Assembly (NCBI GenBank): GCA_003427395.1
Contig: BFEA01000024.1
Coordinates: forward strand, 1,859,164 to 1,923,163
Length of the DNA: 64,000 bases
From: Chara braunii
Lineage: Eukaryota; Streptophyta; Charophyceae; Charales; Characeae
Direction: 5' to 3'
Shown here: positions 10,116 through 21,839 of the stretch, piece by piece
Position numbering within the stretch: position 1 is the stretch's first letter
How the letters are laid out: the number at the start of each line of letters is the position of its first letter
Made by a program: the position numbers and the translations under genes
Notes under the pieces: model-generated
Database searches by the model: none
Told to the model about the DNA's origin: nothing
Seen by the model: only the letters and a program-made list of their open reading frames with translations

Positions 10116-10439
10116 ATGGCTAAGTGCAAGAGTAAGTCAGCCGCTATGGAGGTCACATCCTCAATAGTGACGGTTAGATCTTCTAACTCTGGTGGTGCTT
10201 CTGCGAGCACTTCCTAGCGAAACACCTCGGGCCAGTAGGAGTGTTAGCCGCTCTTACTCGTTTTGAAGTGGTAATCTTACCTTCTCCATTTCAGATGATG
10301 GCTAAGGTTATTGACTCCATTATCGCCCCACGGAAAGATTCGTACCCATCAATGCTTTGTTTGATGAATGTGTCTGAGTCCTTAGAGGAGTTAGAAACTA
10401 AGTGGTTAAAGGAAGACCCTAAAGACTCTTAGGGGATGT

Positions 10440-10800
10440 TGAACCAAGGTCCAAAGGGTGGACATTTTGTCGTCGAAGTCAATGTAGGTGGCCAAAACGT
10501 TGGTGCCTTCGCAAACATAGGTTCTACGCGCTTGTGTGGATAGGCTGCGCTTAGGGGCCCAAGTGCAGCGGCTTAGCAGATCTGTAGCATCTACCTTAAC
10601 CAACAAGCACTCCATGGTAATAAGAGATTATGTCAAGGATGTAGTCTGCACCTTCTCCTATGGAGGAGGAGAACTGAAACACAATATTTCATTCCTAGTT
10701 AGCGACGAGTTGCCATGCGACATGTTGCTAGGCATGTACTACCTCGAGGTTGCTAAGCCCCAGTTCGATTGGGATAGGAAGGTGATGATCCACAAGTTGC
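10440..10800 (+). pseudogene. Ty3-type aspartic protease, inactivated
   Basis: The protease would cleave the polyprotein. The catalytic block reads VGAFANIGSTRL, where the family expects a D-T/S-G triplet, so the catalytic Asp is replaced by Asn. A frameshift follows. The C-terminal half is recognisable as ELPCDMLLGMYYLEVAKPQF, the usual LLLGMDWL region, at about 10700-10760. Confidence 0.8.
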
Positions 10801-11640
10801 TTGATGGAAGGACCATTAGACTGCAAAAGTTTAAGGCTAGTAGACTAGTGGGGAACTATGGTTGCATGTGTGCGTCGTCTTTCTATAATTACTACAAGCA
10901 TAATGGTGAGGAAGGTATGTACTTAGTCTTTGTCTCTGAGAAAGGAGAGGCCGTAAAATCCCCCCCAGAGATAGAAGCAGTCGTTGCACAATATTCATAC
11001 CTCTTTGAGGAGCATAGGGGTGTGGTGGAAATAGAGATTGTCCACGCGATAGAAGACGTACCCTGTAGCAAAGTACCTAAAGGGAGAATCTATAGGATAT
11101 CTCATGCGGAGTTAGATAACCTCTGCCGCTAGCTCAAAAAACTCACAGAAAAGGGTTTGATACGACCACGTACGTCCCCCTACGGAGCGCTAATTCTATT
11201 TGTCCCAAAGAAAGGGGGGACCCTACGGATCTGCATTGACTATAGGGGCCTCAATGTCATCACCGTTAAGAATGCGGAGCCTCTACCACGCATTTCATGA
11301 CCTCTTGGATAGAGTGCAGGGATGCCGGTACTTCACTAAGATAGATCTGAAGTTCGGATACCACCAGATTGCTATTAGACATGAGGACAAGCAAGAAACC
11401 GCCTTTCAGATTAGGTATGGTATGTACAGGTTTGTGGTGATGCCCTTCGGCCTATGCAATGCTCTTGGGACGTTCCAGCACGCAATGAACTGGATCTTTC
11501 ATGACTACTTAGACAAGTTTATCGTCGTGCACCTCGACAATATCCTTATCTCTAGTAGGACTGTAGAGGGCAGCACGCTGACCACGTGAAAACAGTGTTA
11601 GGGCTCTTACGACAGCACCAGTACAAGGTTAACTTGGAAA
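10800..11640 (+). pseudogene. Ty3-type reverse transcriptase, inactivated
   Basis: The RT copies element RNA into DNA. Visible blocks are PKGRIYRISHAELDNL, a stop at 11130, [20 protein letters not shown], then the motif [15 protein letters not shown] in a shifted frame. These are followed by KIDLKFGYHQI, FVVMPFGLCNALGTFQ and the catalytic block IVVHLDNILIS. The usual YxDD is changed to HLDN, which removes one of the metal-binding aspartates. At least two frame changes and several stops show that it is long dead. Confidence 0.9.
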
Positions 11641-12360
11641 AATGTGAATTTGGTTGCACCAATATCTTGTATCTGGGTCATAAGACTTTTGCGGATGGTT
11701 TGAGACCGGATAATGCTAAAGTGGTCAGCATACATGACTGACCCAAACCTCAGTCTGTGGCTGAGGTGAGGTCATTCTTGGGGATGATAGACTACTATCA
11801 TCCATTTGTAAAAAAATATAGCACAATAACTTCCCCACTAACTGACCTCACATGCCTTGACATCCTTTGGGAGTGGACCGAAGAGTATGAGGCAGCCTTC
11901 AAGAGATTGAAGTATGCCCCGATGCACTGCGAAGTCCGCGAGCTTCCGGATCCTGAGCAACCCTTTGTTGTGACCATAGACGCCAGCCAATATGGCATAG
12001 GTGCGGTCCTTGCGCCGAAGAAGGGGAAAAAGTTGAGGTCGATCGAGTACATGAGCAAAAAAAAGTCGTCTAAGAAATTAGCTAAGTCCACGTACGAGCG
12101 TGAGCTCTATGCCTTCTAGAGAGCGTTGGTCCATTAGAGGTACTACCTCCTAGGCAAATTCTTTTATGTGAGATTTGACCATGAGACGTTGCGCTGGATC
12201 AAGACACAACATGTGCTCTCTGACGCACTCAAGATGTGGATTGAAGTCATAAACATGTATAACTTCAAGCTCGACCCTCTAAAGGGAGAGTAAAACAAAG
12301 TGGCTGACGCACTATCGTGAAGGGCAGATGATCTGGGTGCGCTAGTGACTGAGTTTTGGA
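11640..12360 (+). pseudogene. Ty3-type connection and RNase H domain
   Basis: After the RT palm the frame reads YLGHKTFADGLRPDNAK, VRSFLGMIDYYHPFVKKYS, then RNase H: EQPFVVTIDASQYGIGAVLA (catalytic Asp in TIDAS retained), STYERELYAF, FDHETLRWIKTQHVLSDALK and DPLKGE-stop-NKVADAL. Several in-frame stops are present. It is the template-homologous partner of the inverted fragment at 7668-8140. Confidence 0.9.
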
Positions 12361-12369
12361 ATATCGCTT

Positions 12370-13395
12370 GATCCATGGTGAAAGCCTTTCGAGAGGACGC
12401 GGTCATGTATGAGATCATCTGAAAACTGGAAGCTAAAGATAAGGCTACTTCCGATGAGTTTGTGCTGATTGACGACTTATTGTTCCTTGAGAAGACTGAG
12501 AATAAACGCTTATGTATACCGAATAAACAGTCTTTGCATAGTCTATTTTTATGAGAGTTCACAATGCGACTGATCATTTTAGCTCTAAAATGACAGCAAC
12601 AAACTTAGTGCCGAAATTTTGGTGGCCCGCAATGATGGATGATACAGAGAAGTATGCAGAAACTTTTCAAGTTTGTTGGTGTGACAAGCCCTAGACAGGC
12701 ACCGCTTGGGCTTATCAAACCCTTGCCTATCCCTGGTAGACCTGGTTAGAGTGTGTCCATGGACTTCATGGATACTCTTGTGACCAACAAAAACGGTACG
12801 AGACACATATTCGTCATTGTGGACAGGTTCAGTAAGTACGCTAGACTTATCGTTATGCCTGAGACAACTAGGACTGACCACGTCATCAAGCTATTCATGG
12901 ACAACTGGGTACGTGACTTCGGTCTCCCTAAGTCTATTGTGAGCAACAAAAAAATGTGAGATTCACTAGCGAACTATGGCAAAATACAGCCCAACAGATG
13001 GGCACCCAACAAAATGACATCAGGGAACCACGCTGAGTCAAATGGGTAGGCCGAACATATGAACCGTGTAGTGCAGCACTTGCTTCGGCATTATATTAAG
13101 CCAAGTGAAGATGACTGGGATGAGAAGTTAGCTCTCATCGCCAGCCTATACAACAATGTTGTGCGCAACACTACCAATAACGACGGTAAGAGCCCCAACC
13201 AGATGCATCTTGCTTGGAAGCCCTGATCTGCTCTTGACTTTCTGGTACCTGAAAATCAGTCAACTGCAGCACCTGGAAGCTTAGAGTTTGCTGTAAAGTA
13301 CGAACAGATGTTGCAGCAGGCCGTAGAGCATATTAAGAAACTACAAGATGACATGGTGACATCTGAGAACAAACACAGACGACTATCTGCATTTC
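12370..13395 (+). pseudogene. Ty3-type integrase, degraded
   Basis: The integrase inserts the DNA copy. The zinc-binding N-terminal part is nearly erased (12500-12680). The catalytic core shows SVSMDFMDTLVTNKNGTRH with the first Asp, IFVIVDRFSKYARLI, and FGLPKSIVSNKKM where the second catalytic Asp is expected but Asn is found. It ends with NHAESNG-stop-AEHMNRVVQHLLRHY with the Glu. The family core is about 160 residues; here it is split by stops and one frameshift. Confidence 0.85.
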
Positions 13396-13880
13396 AGGTA
13401 GGTGAACGAGTCTCGGTATAATAATCAGAATTGGGCCAAGAGTTGGGAATTTCATGCAAACTGATGCCATAGTACTTTGGGCCTTGGGAGATTCTGGACA
13501 AAGTAGGAGATCAACCCGATGGCCCATCATATGTGATTCTCATTCCTCGTCACCTCCATACACACCCTGTTTTCCATGCATCCAAATCGACACCCTTCGT
13601 TGAAATTGAGCAATTTCCCTCAAGAAGATCTATGCTGCCTCCAACCATGGATGGACACGTGGACATCGACGACATTGTTGACCACAAGCTGATGTCTGTC
13701 CCCAAGCCTCCAGGCAGGGGATGCTCTCCAAAACCGCAGATGCAGAACCGAGTGCGGTTCAGACACTATACGGGTCCTAAAGAAGATCGATGGCTCACAA
13801 GAGAAGAGTTAATGAAGACTGTTCCCCAAATTATCTTAAGCTATGAACGAAATTTGAAAGGGAAGCAGCCTGTTGTGTAA
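13395..13880 (+). pseudogene. Integrase C-terminal and chromodomain-like end of pol
   Basis: The region reads HRRLSAFQVGERVSV, LIPRHLHTHPVFHASK (the usual PxxVFHVSxLKP block) and a linker with MDGHVDIDDIVDHKLM. It ends with VRFRHYTGPKEDRWLTREEL followed by a short tail to the stop at 13880. The last block has the layout of a chromo-like domain (LVKWKGYxxxxxTWE), which in chromoviruses tethers integration to chromatin. Here several aromatic positions are changed. Confidence 0.8.
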
Positions 13881-13902
13881 TGACTTCTCAGAGGACTATC
13901 GA

Positions 13903-13916
13903 AGTAAAGGAGGGAG
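13903..13916 (+). promoter_or_regulatory. Polypurine tract of Ty3-type copy 2
   Basis: AGTAAAGGAGGGAG lies just before the LTR start TGCGAGGGTTT, 23 bp after the pol stop. This purine run would prime plus-strand DNA synthesis. Copy 1 has the same arrangement at 5174-5188. Confidence 0.8.
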
Positions 13917-14545
13917 TGCGAGGGTTTATGCCTCGACATAGGGCCCTGCAGGCGCGCGCCCGCCCTAAGTGAGGGCGGGACCCTTGAATCTCAATGCGAA
14001 CTCGTCAATTTTTGCAAATCTTGGTCGGCGTCAGACAGTTGTCACGCACCAGTTAGTTACAATCCGCCTTGTTCGTGAGAATCGAAAATATTTGTGAGCC
14101 TTCCAGGCTCTTCCAGCAACGTGGTCGAAGCAGGGAGCATCGCATGTTTGTGCCAGGGTGGTTGGGCATGCCTAACCAATTCGGTCCTAGGTCACTGTCT
14201 GAATCAAGTTTGCGCGCAAACACTTTGATGGAGACTGAAGCTACTGGGAACTCGGTCTCACGTGGGGGTAGGAAAGGCAAGCGCCCACGTCTTTCCATAT
14301 AGGAAAGGGCAAGGCGCAGGACGAGGTATTCAGGCACTTGTAGTTGCGGACGACAGCGCTGCTGGAGCTTAGACTCCTGGGCTGCTTGCTGCGCTAGTGC
14401 TAGGTGCGGGCGCGCGAGCATCGAGGGGATACAGGGCGCTGCTAAGGGCATCGCCATAGCCCAACCTTCATAGCCAGGCTGGGGCTTGGACATAGTCAGT
14501 GGGTGGTGGTGGTCTTCGTGTATGGGAAGGGAAATGTGGGTGATG

Positions 14546-14595
<50 letters not shown>

Positions 14596-15014
14596 GGTTG
14601 ATGATGTGAGGGCACGTAGCTGGACTTGGCGATGGTCTACAAGGTTGACATCTTCATGCACTGCGGTTGTTGCTGCTGACGTCAACGGGATTCATTGTCA
14701 ATTTGTAGGCTGCAAGTAACTGTGTAGAAGTAGTCTGGATGTTGAGCGCCAAGTAGGAGGAAGGACTCTGGATATATATGTTGGTGGTGGCGAGATTATG
14801 CTCTCATTGACATTCGGATGTGGTGCTTTGGTTCCCCATTGGTGGAATATCAATGCATTTCTGCTTTCTGAACAGTGTTGGACTTTCTGGCTTTCAATGT
14901 GAAATTGCATTCTACAATTCTGTCATTTCGCTATATCTCATTTTCCTTGCACTACTTCCATCGATAGGATGAGCAAAATCGGAATGAATCTTCCATTAGA
15001 ATATGGAAATATAT
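13917..15014 (+). repeat. 3' LTR of Ty3-type copy 2
   Basis: The LTR starts TGCGAGGGTTTATGCC after the polypurine tract and contains the blocks shared with 8141-8432 and with 5189-5540. The middle part, 14045-14792, is absent in copy 1. It holds a (GA)n tract (14549-14592) and a long but repeat-driven minus frame (Ser-Leu run). The right edge merges with the dispersed core repeat (14955-15014) and is cut by LINE-1. Confidence 0.75.
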
Positions 15015-15064
15015 CCCGGGCGGACCCGGTACACTTGGTGGTCGATCAGGAGGAAGGTCGATAG

Positions 15065-15780
15065 GTGTCTATCCTAGTAATGTTGGAAATCGAAATTCTA
15101 TGCATAGTGTGTGTCTACGCCCCTAACATGGTGAGTGAGAGGAGAACCTTCCTCGATAATCTTAAGACGCCAATCCTGGATGGGGTGCCGGTCATCATAG
15201 TAGGAGACTGCAATGCAGCCTCGGATCGGTGGATGGATAGATGGCGGACGCCCTCCCCCACCCCGACGTATGTAGAAGAGGATGAACGGATAATTAATAA
15301 CTTGTGTCTCTCACTAAAAGTATTCGACTCCTTCTAGAAATTAAAACTCGATACAAGGTTATATTCATGTCTACGGAAGACTGAAACCGAGAGCCAGACG
15401 AGATCCCGGATCGACTTAATCATGATCTCAGAAGACATGGAAGGCGCGCTGCTCCTGGCAGCAATCTTGCCCGCTAACCCATATCCGGGCATTGATCATA
15501 AAATTTGTACGGTCATTTTGTCTTTGAGGAATAAACCCGACCGAGGACCGGACTTCTACAAACTCAATACAACTATCTTAAACCAAAAACTCTTTCAAAG
15601 TTATATTAAGGATTGTTGGACATTTTGGCATACGCAAAAGCAAAACATTCAACAGAAAATTGACTGGTTTAACAACGGTCTATTCTATCTGGGTAAAAAA
15701 TGTCAAGAATATTCCAAAACACTAACAGCTAAAAAACATCAACAGAGATGGAAATCCATAAAAAATTGCAACAACTGGAA
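15065..15780 (+). pseudogene. LINE-1 endonuclease (partial) and linker
   Basis: The endonuclease nicks target DNA to prime reverse transcription. The fragment starts at ILCIVCVYAPNMVSERR (YAPN block), followed by PVIIVGDCNAASDRW, where the usual GDFN reads GDCN. Then come a stop at 15335, SRIDLIMISEDM and PGIDHKICTV, where the expected catalytic Asp-His pair is retained. The linker DWFNNGLFYLGKKCQEYSK parallels LINE-2 at 39660-39720. Confidence 0.88.
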
Positions 15781-17470
15781 CGACAAGATTCATCCAACAG
15801 CTCGCACAATGACCAACATATACAACCAGAAGAGGAGTTCGAGGCGCAGAGGCTGCAACAACAACTCCAGTCCTTTGACACACAAAGGTGGGAGGGTACA
15901 CGCATAAGAGGAAGACTTAATAAATTCCAAACAAAAGAAACAATGGATAAAAAATTATTTAGTATAGCCCGACTCTGTTCACATAGAACAACCATAGAAG
16001 CACTATACGGCCCGCGGTCTGGACACCGGGACATTGTCACCTCCTCCCCCCACTGCACGCCGATAGCCAGATCCTTTTTCAAAGATTTGTTCACCTCAAG
16101 GTGTGCCCAGCGGGAGAAGAACGTCAGGGTGAAAGAAATAGAGGAGGTTATGAAACCATTGGGGAAGACCTTGACGAGCCAGCAGAGAACCGTCTTAGAT
16201 CGCCCCCTATCCAAGGAGGAAATCTGGATGGCGATGATGCAGATGGATGAAGAGAAGACGCCGGGTATAGATGGGTTTCCTACAAAAATTTGGGAGGCTT
16301 TCTAGACCCTCATGACTCCGGACCTTATGATTTTTTATCATCAGGTGTGGGAAACAGGATGGATGGGGGAGTTGGTAGGACAAGGCGTTCTGACCTTGTT
16401 ACATAAAAAAGGGGACAAGATGGACATCAGGAATTACTGCCCGATAACTTTGCTCACAATCATTTGCAAAATGTTTGCAAAAGCTCAGGCGAACCATCTA
16501 ATTCCGGTCTTGGATGACATTATTCACCCGACGTAGACCGGGTTGGTCAAAGGACGCAGGATCCAGGGTAATATCCTGTTAGTCAATGAGTTTCTTAAAC
16601 TAACAAGGCAAGACAAGCGAAATGCCACCATAGTCTTCATCGCCTTCGAAAAAACGTATGACCATGTCGACTGGCTTTTTTTGGACAAATGTATGGAGAA
16701 AATGAACATCAGACCATACTTCCGGCGTTGGACTGGTATACTCCATAAAAATGCTGCAATGAGTGTCTAGTTTAGTGGTAGGATTGCACCATCCTTCCCG
16801 CTGCAACGGTCAGTCCGCCAAGGGGACCCTCTGACCCCTTTCCTCTTTATAATAGTAATGGAGGCGCTGACAGCAAACCTTCGCGCTAACAAAGACTTGA
16901 AGATGTTGCAGATCTCGAACATCGCGGACGACGCGATCCCCGTTTATTGTTCGCGGATGACCTTTCCCTCATGATTGACGCCACTGCAGCAAACATGGAA
17001 GAAATCAAGCTGCTCTTCGACCGATTTACAATGGTCTCAGGCATGGTTGTCAATTGGGGAAGCAAAACCTTGGGATGGTGGATCCACCATCAAGGGGTGC
17101 GCCCCCCGGAGTCGCCACATGTTAAATGGCTTCCGGAAACGGCCCCAATTAAAGTACTATGAATTATGTTGACGGCTTTAGGCAAGCCTGCATCAAATAA
17201 CGAGTGGATCCTTAAGCCCGCCCTAGAGAAACTGGCTCGCTGGAAAGACCAACACACCTCCCTTATAGGCAGGGCGTTGGCGATCAACAGTGTACTGTTG
17301 GCGGCCCTTTGGTATAAATCTGCAATCTAGGCCCTCAGTAAAGAGGCCGTCAGATCACTAAAGAAACAACTAACGACCTTGCTGTGGAGAGGCAACGGCG
17401 AGCTTCAGAACGTGATTAGCAGAGAAGCCTGGGCATCGGTAATCCAGCCAAAGATAAAGGGGGCCTAGGG
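15780..17470 (+). pseudogene. LINE-1 reverse transcriptase
   Basis: Blocks in order: EEKTPGIDGFPTKIWEAF, a stop, GVLTLLHKKGDKMDIRNYCP, ITLLTIICKMFAKAQANHLI, TIVFIAFEKTYDHVDWLFLD and RSVRQGDPLTPFLFI. The catalytic FADDLSLMIDATAANM follows after a frameshift near 16947. The D in the first catalytic block (IDFEKxYD in LINE-2) is Ala here (IAFEKTYD). The domain aligns along its length with LINE-2 at 40207-41580. Stops and frameshifts show that it is inactive. Confidence 0.92.
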
Positions 17471-19430
17471 ATCCTGAACCCGGATAGTACGCGGATACCC
17501 ATTGTAGCACTAATTGTTCAATGGGTGAGGAGATTGTTCTTCACCCACCACCTTCCATGGTATGCCTTGGCGTTGGAACAGATAGCACGTCTCGCCCCAC
17601 AAGCACCTCAAGGGGTTAACCCACTAATTTGGCTGGACGACCGTTTCTGGACTGTGCCAAGGTGCCCCTGAACAGACCGAGCCCCATCCCGAGACGGAGC
17701 CCGCTCATACTTGGTCAGGGATGATTTTTGGGTGCGGGTCTTGAAGGCTTGACGCCAACTCCCGTTGCCTGACAGGCCTTCGCCGATAAGGTGGGAGGAG
17801 GTGATGCGCCAGCCTCTTTTCAGGAACAAGAGGATTACTGACAGACACGATAGGGTATATTGTAGCTCGGACACCCCATGGAGCGGTTGGGTAAAAAAAG
17901 GCATAATCCAAATAAAGGACACATGAGTCACAAAAAAAGGGGACTGGAAAACAACGCCGCAGTTAAAGATCGTACTAAAACATTGCCACAAGGTCCAGGA
18001 AAATCTAGACCTGCATATTTTTGCGGCTCCCCTGGCCTGGGTGCGTATACTGCGCAGAGGGCCGCAATTAACAGAAGGGGATTGGGTAGCCACCCCGGGG
18101 GACCCGGAAAGTGTAGGCAACGTGGTAGAGGTGCGAACAGATGAGACGCTGGTCAACCTTTTCCACATAGACAAGGATAATATCCTCACCCGATATAACC
18201 CAGAGGCAATGAGATGGTTCAAAAATTTGGACCTGCACAGGTTCCGGGTGCTGCGAGAAAAAAATGTGTGGGTAGCTTACCAGAGAAAGACCCCCGTGAT
18301 AGAACTCTCCTTCGACCCCGATGAATGGCAGTGGGCCCCTCCGCGAAAATCTAAAACAGGTGAGGACCGATAGTTGTACACTTTGACGGTGAAGGGCACA
18401 TACCGGCTGGTACGACCAAAGGTGAACATAAAAGAAAAGGTGAAGGCTCGATGGAGGTCTCACTTGAATATAGGAATGGAGACACTCCGCCCCATCCAAT
18501 GGTTCACCGCCACAAGGTCTACGCCAGCGAAGACGGCCTCGATGCAGTGGTAGATCGAACATCGTTGACTGCCCACAAATAATTGGTTGATAGAGCGTAC
18601 ACAGCTGGAGCAAAAGGGGCAGGCGTTACCATGGTGTAAATCGTGCCACACTGCATTCCCTTCCCACGGAATTCCGGAAATCATAGAACATATATTCATG
18701 CAGTGTTCAGGGGCAGTTCTCACGTGGCGATGGTGAGACAAGATTTGGACCCTACTGGCCATGGGATTGGAGGGCCATACTATGTGAAGCATGGTCCTCC
18801 CCAACTAAAAATACTTTTGAAAACAACATGTTCAGGTTAAGGAGAAGGGCAGTGATGTAGGCCCTCTGGAGAAAACGCTGCACACACACCATTGAGGGTG
18901 TCCGCATAGAAGGGAAAGAGGTAAGCGAGACAATAAAGCAATATATTCAGCAAGAACTCATGGTACAGTGGCAGAAGATAAAAAACCGGCTCGACCTGTT
19001 GCACTCAGCACAAGATATAACACGAGCAATTCATCAATTCTCTGGGAACTGGTTGGGCAGTGAGATGGGGGCTGGATTGCAGGTGTTAGATGGGATGAAA
19101 AGCCTGCCCAGGGGTGCAACCAGGAGGAGTTCAGGAGAGACTACCGGATCTGCTTCAAGAATTGGAATACACTGGGTCAGGAAATCCCACTGAGACCTGC
19201 AACAGATTTTTCGGACCCCTTCCCCCCTCGCCAACTGGCAATGGTGGATATACAATGGTATGGAGCGGATAGGAGAGACTACCGGATCTGCATCAAGGAT
19301 TGGACTACAGTGGGTCAGGAAATCCCACCGAGACCTGCAACAGTTTTTCCTGACCCCTTCCCCCCTACCAGCTGGAAATGGTGGACATGCAATGGTATGG
19401 AGCGGATTGAATGGGCAATGCACAACTACG
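17471..19430 (+). pseudogene. LINE-1 C-terminal region with zf-RVT and duplicated tail
   Basis: At about 18625-18735 the frame reads LPWCKSCHTAFPSHGIPE and IIEHIFMQCSGAVLTWRW, a zf-RVT-type Cys/His cluster at the end of plant L1-like proteins. After it comes ETIKQYIQQELMVQWQ and a C-terminal motif around RDYRICFKNWNTLGQEIP. This last segment is tandemly duplicated with a 138-bp period (19134-19271 and 19272-19406). Several frameshifts are present. Confidence 0.85.
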
Positions 19431-19439
19431 GAGCGGACT

Positions 19440-19880
19440 AGTACAGTTGAATGAATAAATAGAAAGCTGGTGGGGTAACGAAGTTGGTTGTGGCAGAAAA
19501 GGGATGGGAGGAACTAGGGTGTAGCAGCATGTATCTGGCGCCAGGTTCATGGTGAAGAGGCCCCCCCCCCCCCCTCCCCCTCTAAACATCCTGCACAGTC
19601 AATCCCCTAGACTCCAGGGTAATCAATGCAAGCAAATATATTCTGCATCTCTCCGTCTCTTATACACATCTAGATGTGTATAAGAGACAGCTCCAGGGTA
19701 ATCAATGCAAGCAAATATATTCTGCATCTCTTCTTTATGATATGGCTCAAATTATGTCTATGTAAGGGACGCTGGACTCGGTTTCCAGCACGTGTCGCTC
19801 CCACCAATAGATGGAGCCCCCCCAGGTGTTAGCAGTGGCTGCTCTTATCAACATCACTAGCACTGACGAGGAAGTGTTTA

Positions 19881-19934
<54 letters not shown>
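19440..19934 (+). repeat. LINE-1 3'UTR and (TA)n tail
   Basis: The 3'UTR shares AGTCAATCCCCT, a short stem-loop (GCTGGACTCGGTTTCCAGC at 19771-19789), CACCAATAGATGGAGCC and GGCTGCTCTTATCA with the LINE-2 and LINE-4 3'UTRs. It ends with TGTTTAAAAATATATATA and about 55 bp of (TA)n (19882-19934) in place of poly(A). It is interrupted by the adapter artefact at 19653-19690. Confidence 0.85.
19653..19690. other. Transposase mate-pair junction adapter in assembly (artefact)
   Basis: This 38-bp palindrome consists of two head-to-head 19-bp Tn5 mosaic ends (ATACACATCT joined to AGATGTGTAT, ending AAGAGACAG), with one mismatch at 19654. It matches the mate-pair junction adapter of transposase-based libraries. 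It is flanked by perfect 41-bp direct repeats (19612-19652 and 19691-19731), so this is an assembly artefact and not genome sequence. Confidence 0.95.
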
Positions 19935-19937
<3 letters not shown>

Positions 19938-20145
19938 TCTGCTTTCCAACCATGCACGCAGAGAGATAGAGAGAGGATACTTTCATCGATAGGATGAGCA
20001 CAATCGGAATGAATCTTCCGCTAGAACATGGAAATATACACTGGCATAATTTTTATTTTTATTTTCTTTGTGTGTCTGTGTGTGTGTGAGAGAGAGAGAG
20101 AGAGACAGAGAGAAAGAGAGAGAACAGGTAAGTATCCAACCTCGC
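19935..20145 (+). repeat. Dispersed core repeat, right part, cut by giant element
   Basis: The segment contains CTGCTTTCCAACCATGCACGC, TTCATCGATAGGATGAGCAC, the core GAATGAATCTTCCGCTAGAA, a (GA)n tract and AACAGGTAAGTATCCAACCTCG. The same order is seen at 5549-5725. At 20145 it is interrupted by the giant element, and the next core unit resumes at 34168. Confidence 0.85.
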
Positions 20146-21839
20146 TGTCGAGCGCATCGGTCTCGCGCCGCGCAGGGCGGGACCCTCCCGACCGCGTCAC
20201 ACAAGAGTTGGTTTATTCCTCATCGGGATATACAAGGAGCTTCCGCAAGTCGCTCCGGCCGAGTGCGCCAACCATACCTCTCGCGAGCCCGTACGACACG
20301 ATAGGGCGAATGCGAGGCACGACTTACCTCCACCTTACGGGAGTTGTCACCTCCCTTTGGTGGGCGTATCCCCATCGAGCTACCGGTGCACTGTATGAAA
20401 GCTAATCAATTGCAATCGTAGCGGTGGACCAGCCGAGGGCGTTTCTCGTTCGTTGTAGCATAGGGGGTACACGAGGTTCCACACCTCTATCGGACCCTCA
20501 CGCAAACTGACTCGCTGGGGGCTGAAGTCCCAAGCGCGGCTCGTCGTTGGTCGACTAGGACGTACCTCACTCACCACGCGTACACCACATTAAGAACATT
20601 AAGAATTAAAACACGCACACACACATACACAAATGAAACGACATAAACAAAACAACGCACACAATCTTAGTCCCTTCAGTAATCATCCTATAGCTCTCCG
20701 ACGTCGAAATCGGATATGCGTCACTCGCGAGACTTAGTATAAAACCGCGCGGACGTGGGGTCTTCTCATATCGACTAGCAATGTACGAATACGCAAGCAG
20801 GTGCCCATAATCATGCGGTCCCTCGAAGTCTCGAGGGTCGCATTCGACACTCAAGTGTCGGCTGACACGCGCTTTGAGGGGTTAATCTCTCGACTCTAGA
20901 CAACCACCAAGTGCGGTTGAGAACGACACCCTCTTCTGCATCTTGCGGAGAGTGGGTGGTACACAGGTTCCTACCTGTGGTGACAATCGTCTCTTATTGC
21001 CCTGAAGACCAACTTCATCATCTAGGGCCTGGAGAGAAGTCAAGGGGTTTGACTTTGACGATTGTCACGGACTACAACGTCCAACTATATAAAAACTTCA
21101 AAAAGCGATGGAAAAAAAAAAAAAGATCTCTCTTTTCTCTCAAAACATAATAATCTGTTTAACCTTTACGCACGGTCACAGTAGGTCGCGCAAACACTTA
21201 AAGCATATGTGTTTACATATATAGAGAGGGTTATAAATATGTGACGATCAGTTTTCACAATCACAGTGCGACTCCCCTCAACCATATATATGTATGTGGT
21301 CGCAGACAGTCAAATCCAAAGTCCGAACCACCAAACATATTTGTAATCACATCAAAGATTCAACCAAGAGTCCATGCACTACGCGGGGGCAACTTCAACC
21401 ATTCTTTGTGTCACACCCCTCGCTTTAGCCACACAAACCTCAACCTTAGCACACCCTTCCAGCAATAAAGTACTCGGTGTCTTTGTTAAATGATCATTCA
21501 ATAAAGTCCAGGTAAAAACACAACGAAACAAATCAAACTTCAATGATAACAAAAGATGATCCTAGTGGGATAAAGCTGGAACTAATTCAAATCTTGAGTC
21601 AAAACGATCAAAAAGATTTGTACCATGTACCATAAAATGGGTCAATGCTCAAGCTAAATTATCAACATATAGGGAGTGAATCTCCATAGCACATCCTTAC
21701 TCAAAGCTATCTGTCAACTAAGTCTAAGTCTACCCCTAAGCCAATGTCCAATAAAAAGGTAGACCCTTGACAAAGTCTCCCTTATACAGGGTGGGTTGTC
21801 AGAATCGCCACCTGTCAAAATATAGCCTAACTCGTATAA

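Larger units (their letters stand above)
15015..19934 (+). mobile_element. LINE-1: 5'-truncated L1-like non-LTR retrotransposon
   Basis: The element contains a partial apurinic-type endonuclease, a reverse transcriptase, a zf-RVT tail, a 3'UTR with a stem-loop and an (AT)n tail, all on the + strand. The left edge cuts a core repeat after GAATATGGAAATATA. The right edge resumes with TATACACTCTGCTTTCCA, the continuation seen uninterrupted at 5537-5565. ORF1 and the start of the endonuclease are missing, as expected for incomplete target-primed reverse transcription. Confidence 0.9.

Noticed and set aside
14053-14685. 210-codon minus frame in the copy-2 LTR
   Set aside because: Half of it is the (GA)n-derived Ser-Leu run and the rest lies antisense to LTR sequence shared with 8141-8432. 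No domain is visible.
17608-18613. Long minus-strand frames (204 and 181 codons)
   Set aside because: They are antisense shadows of the LINE-1 ORF2 C-terminal region.
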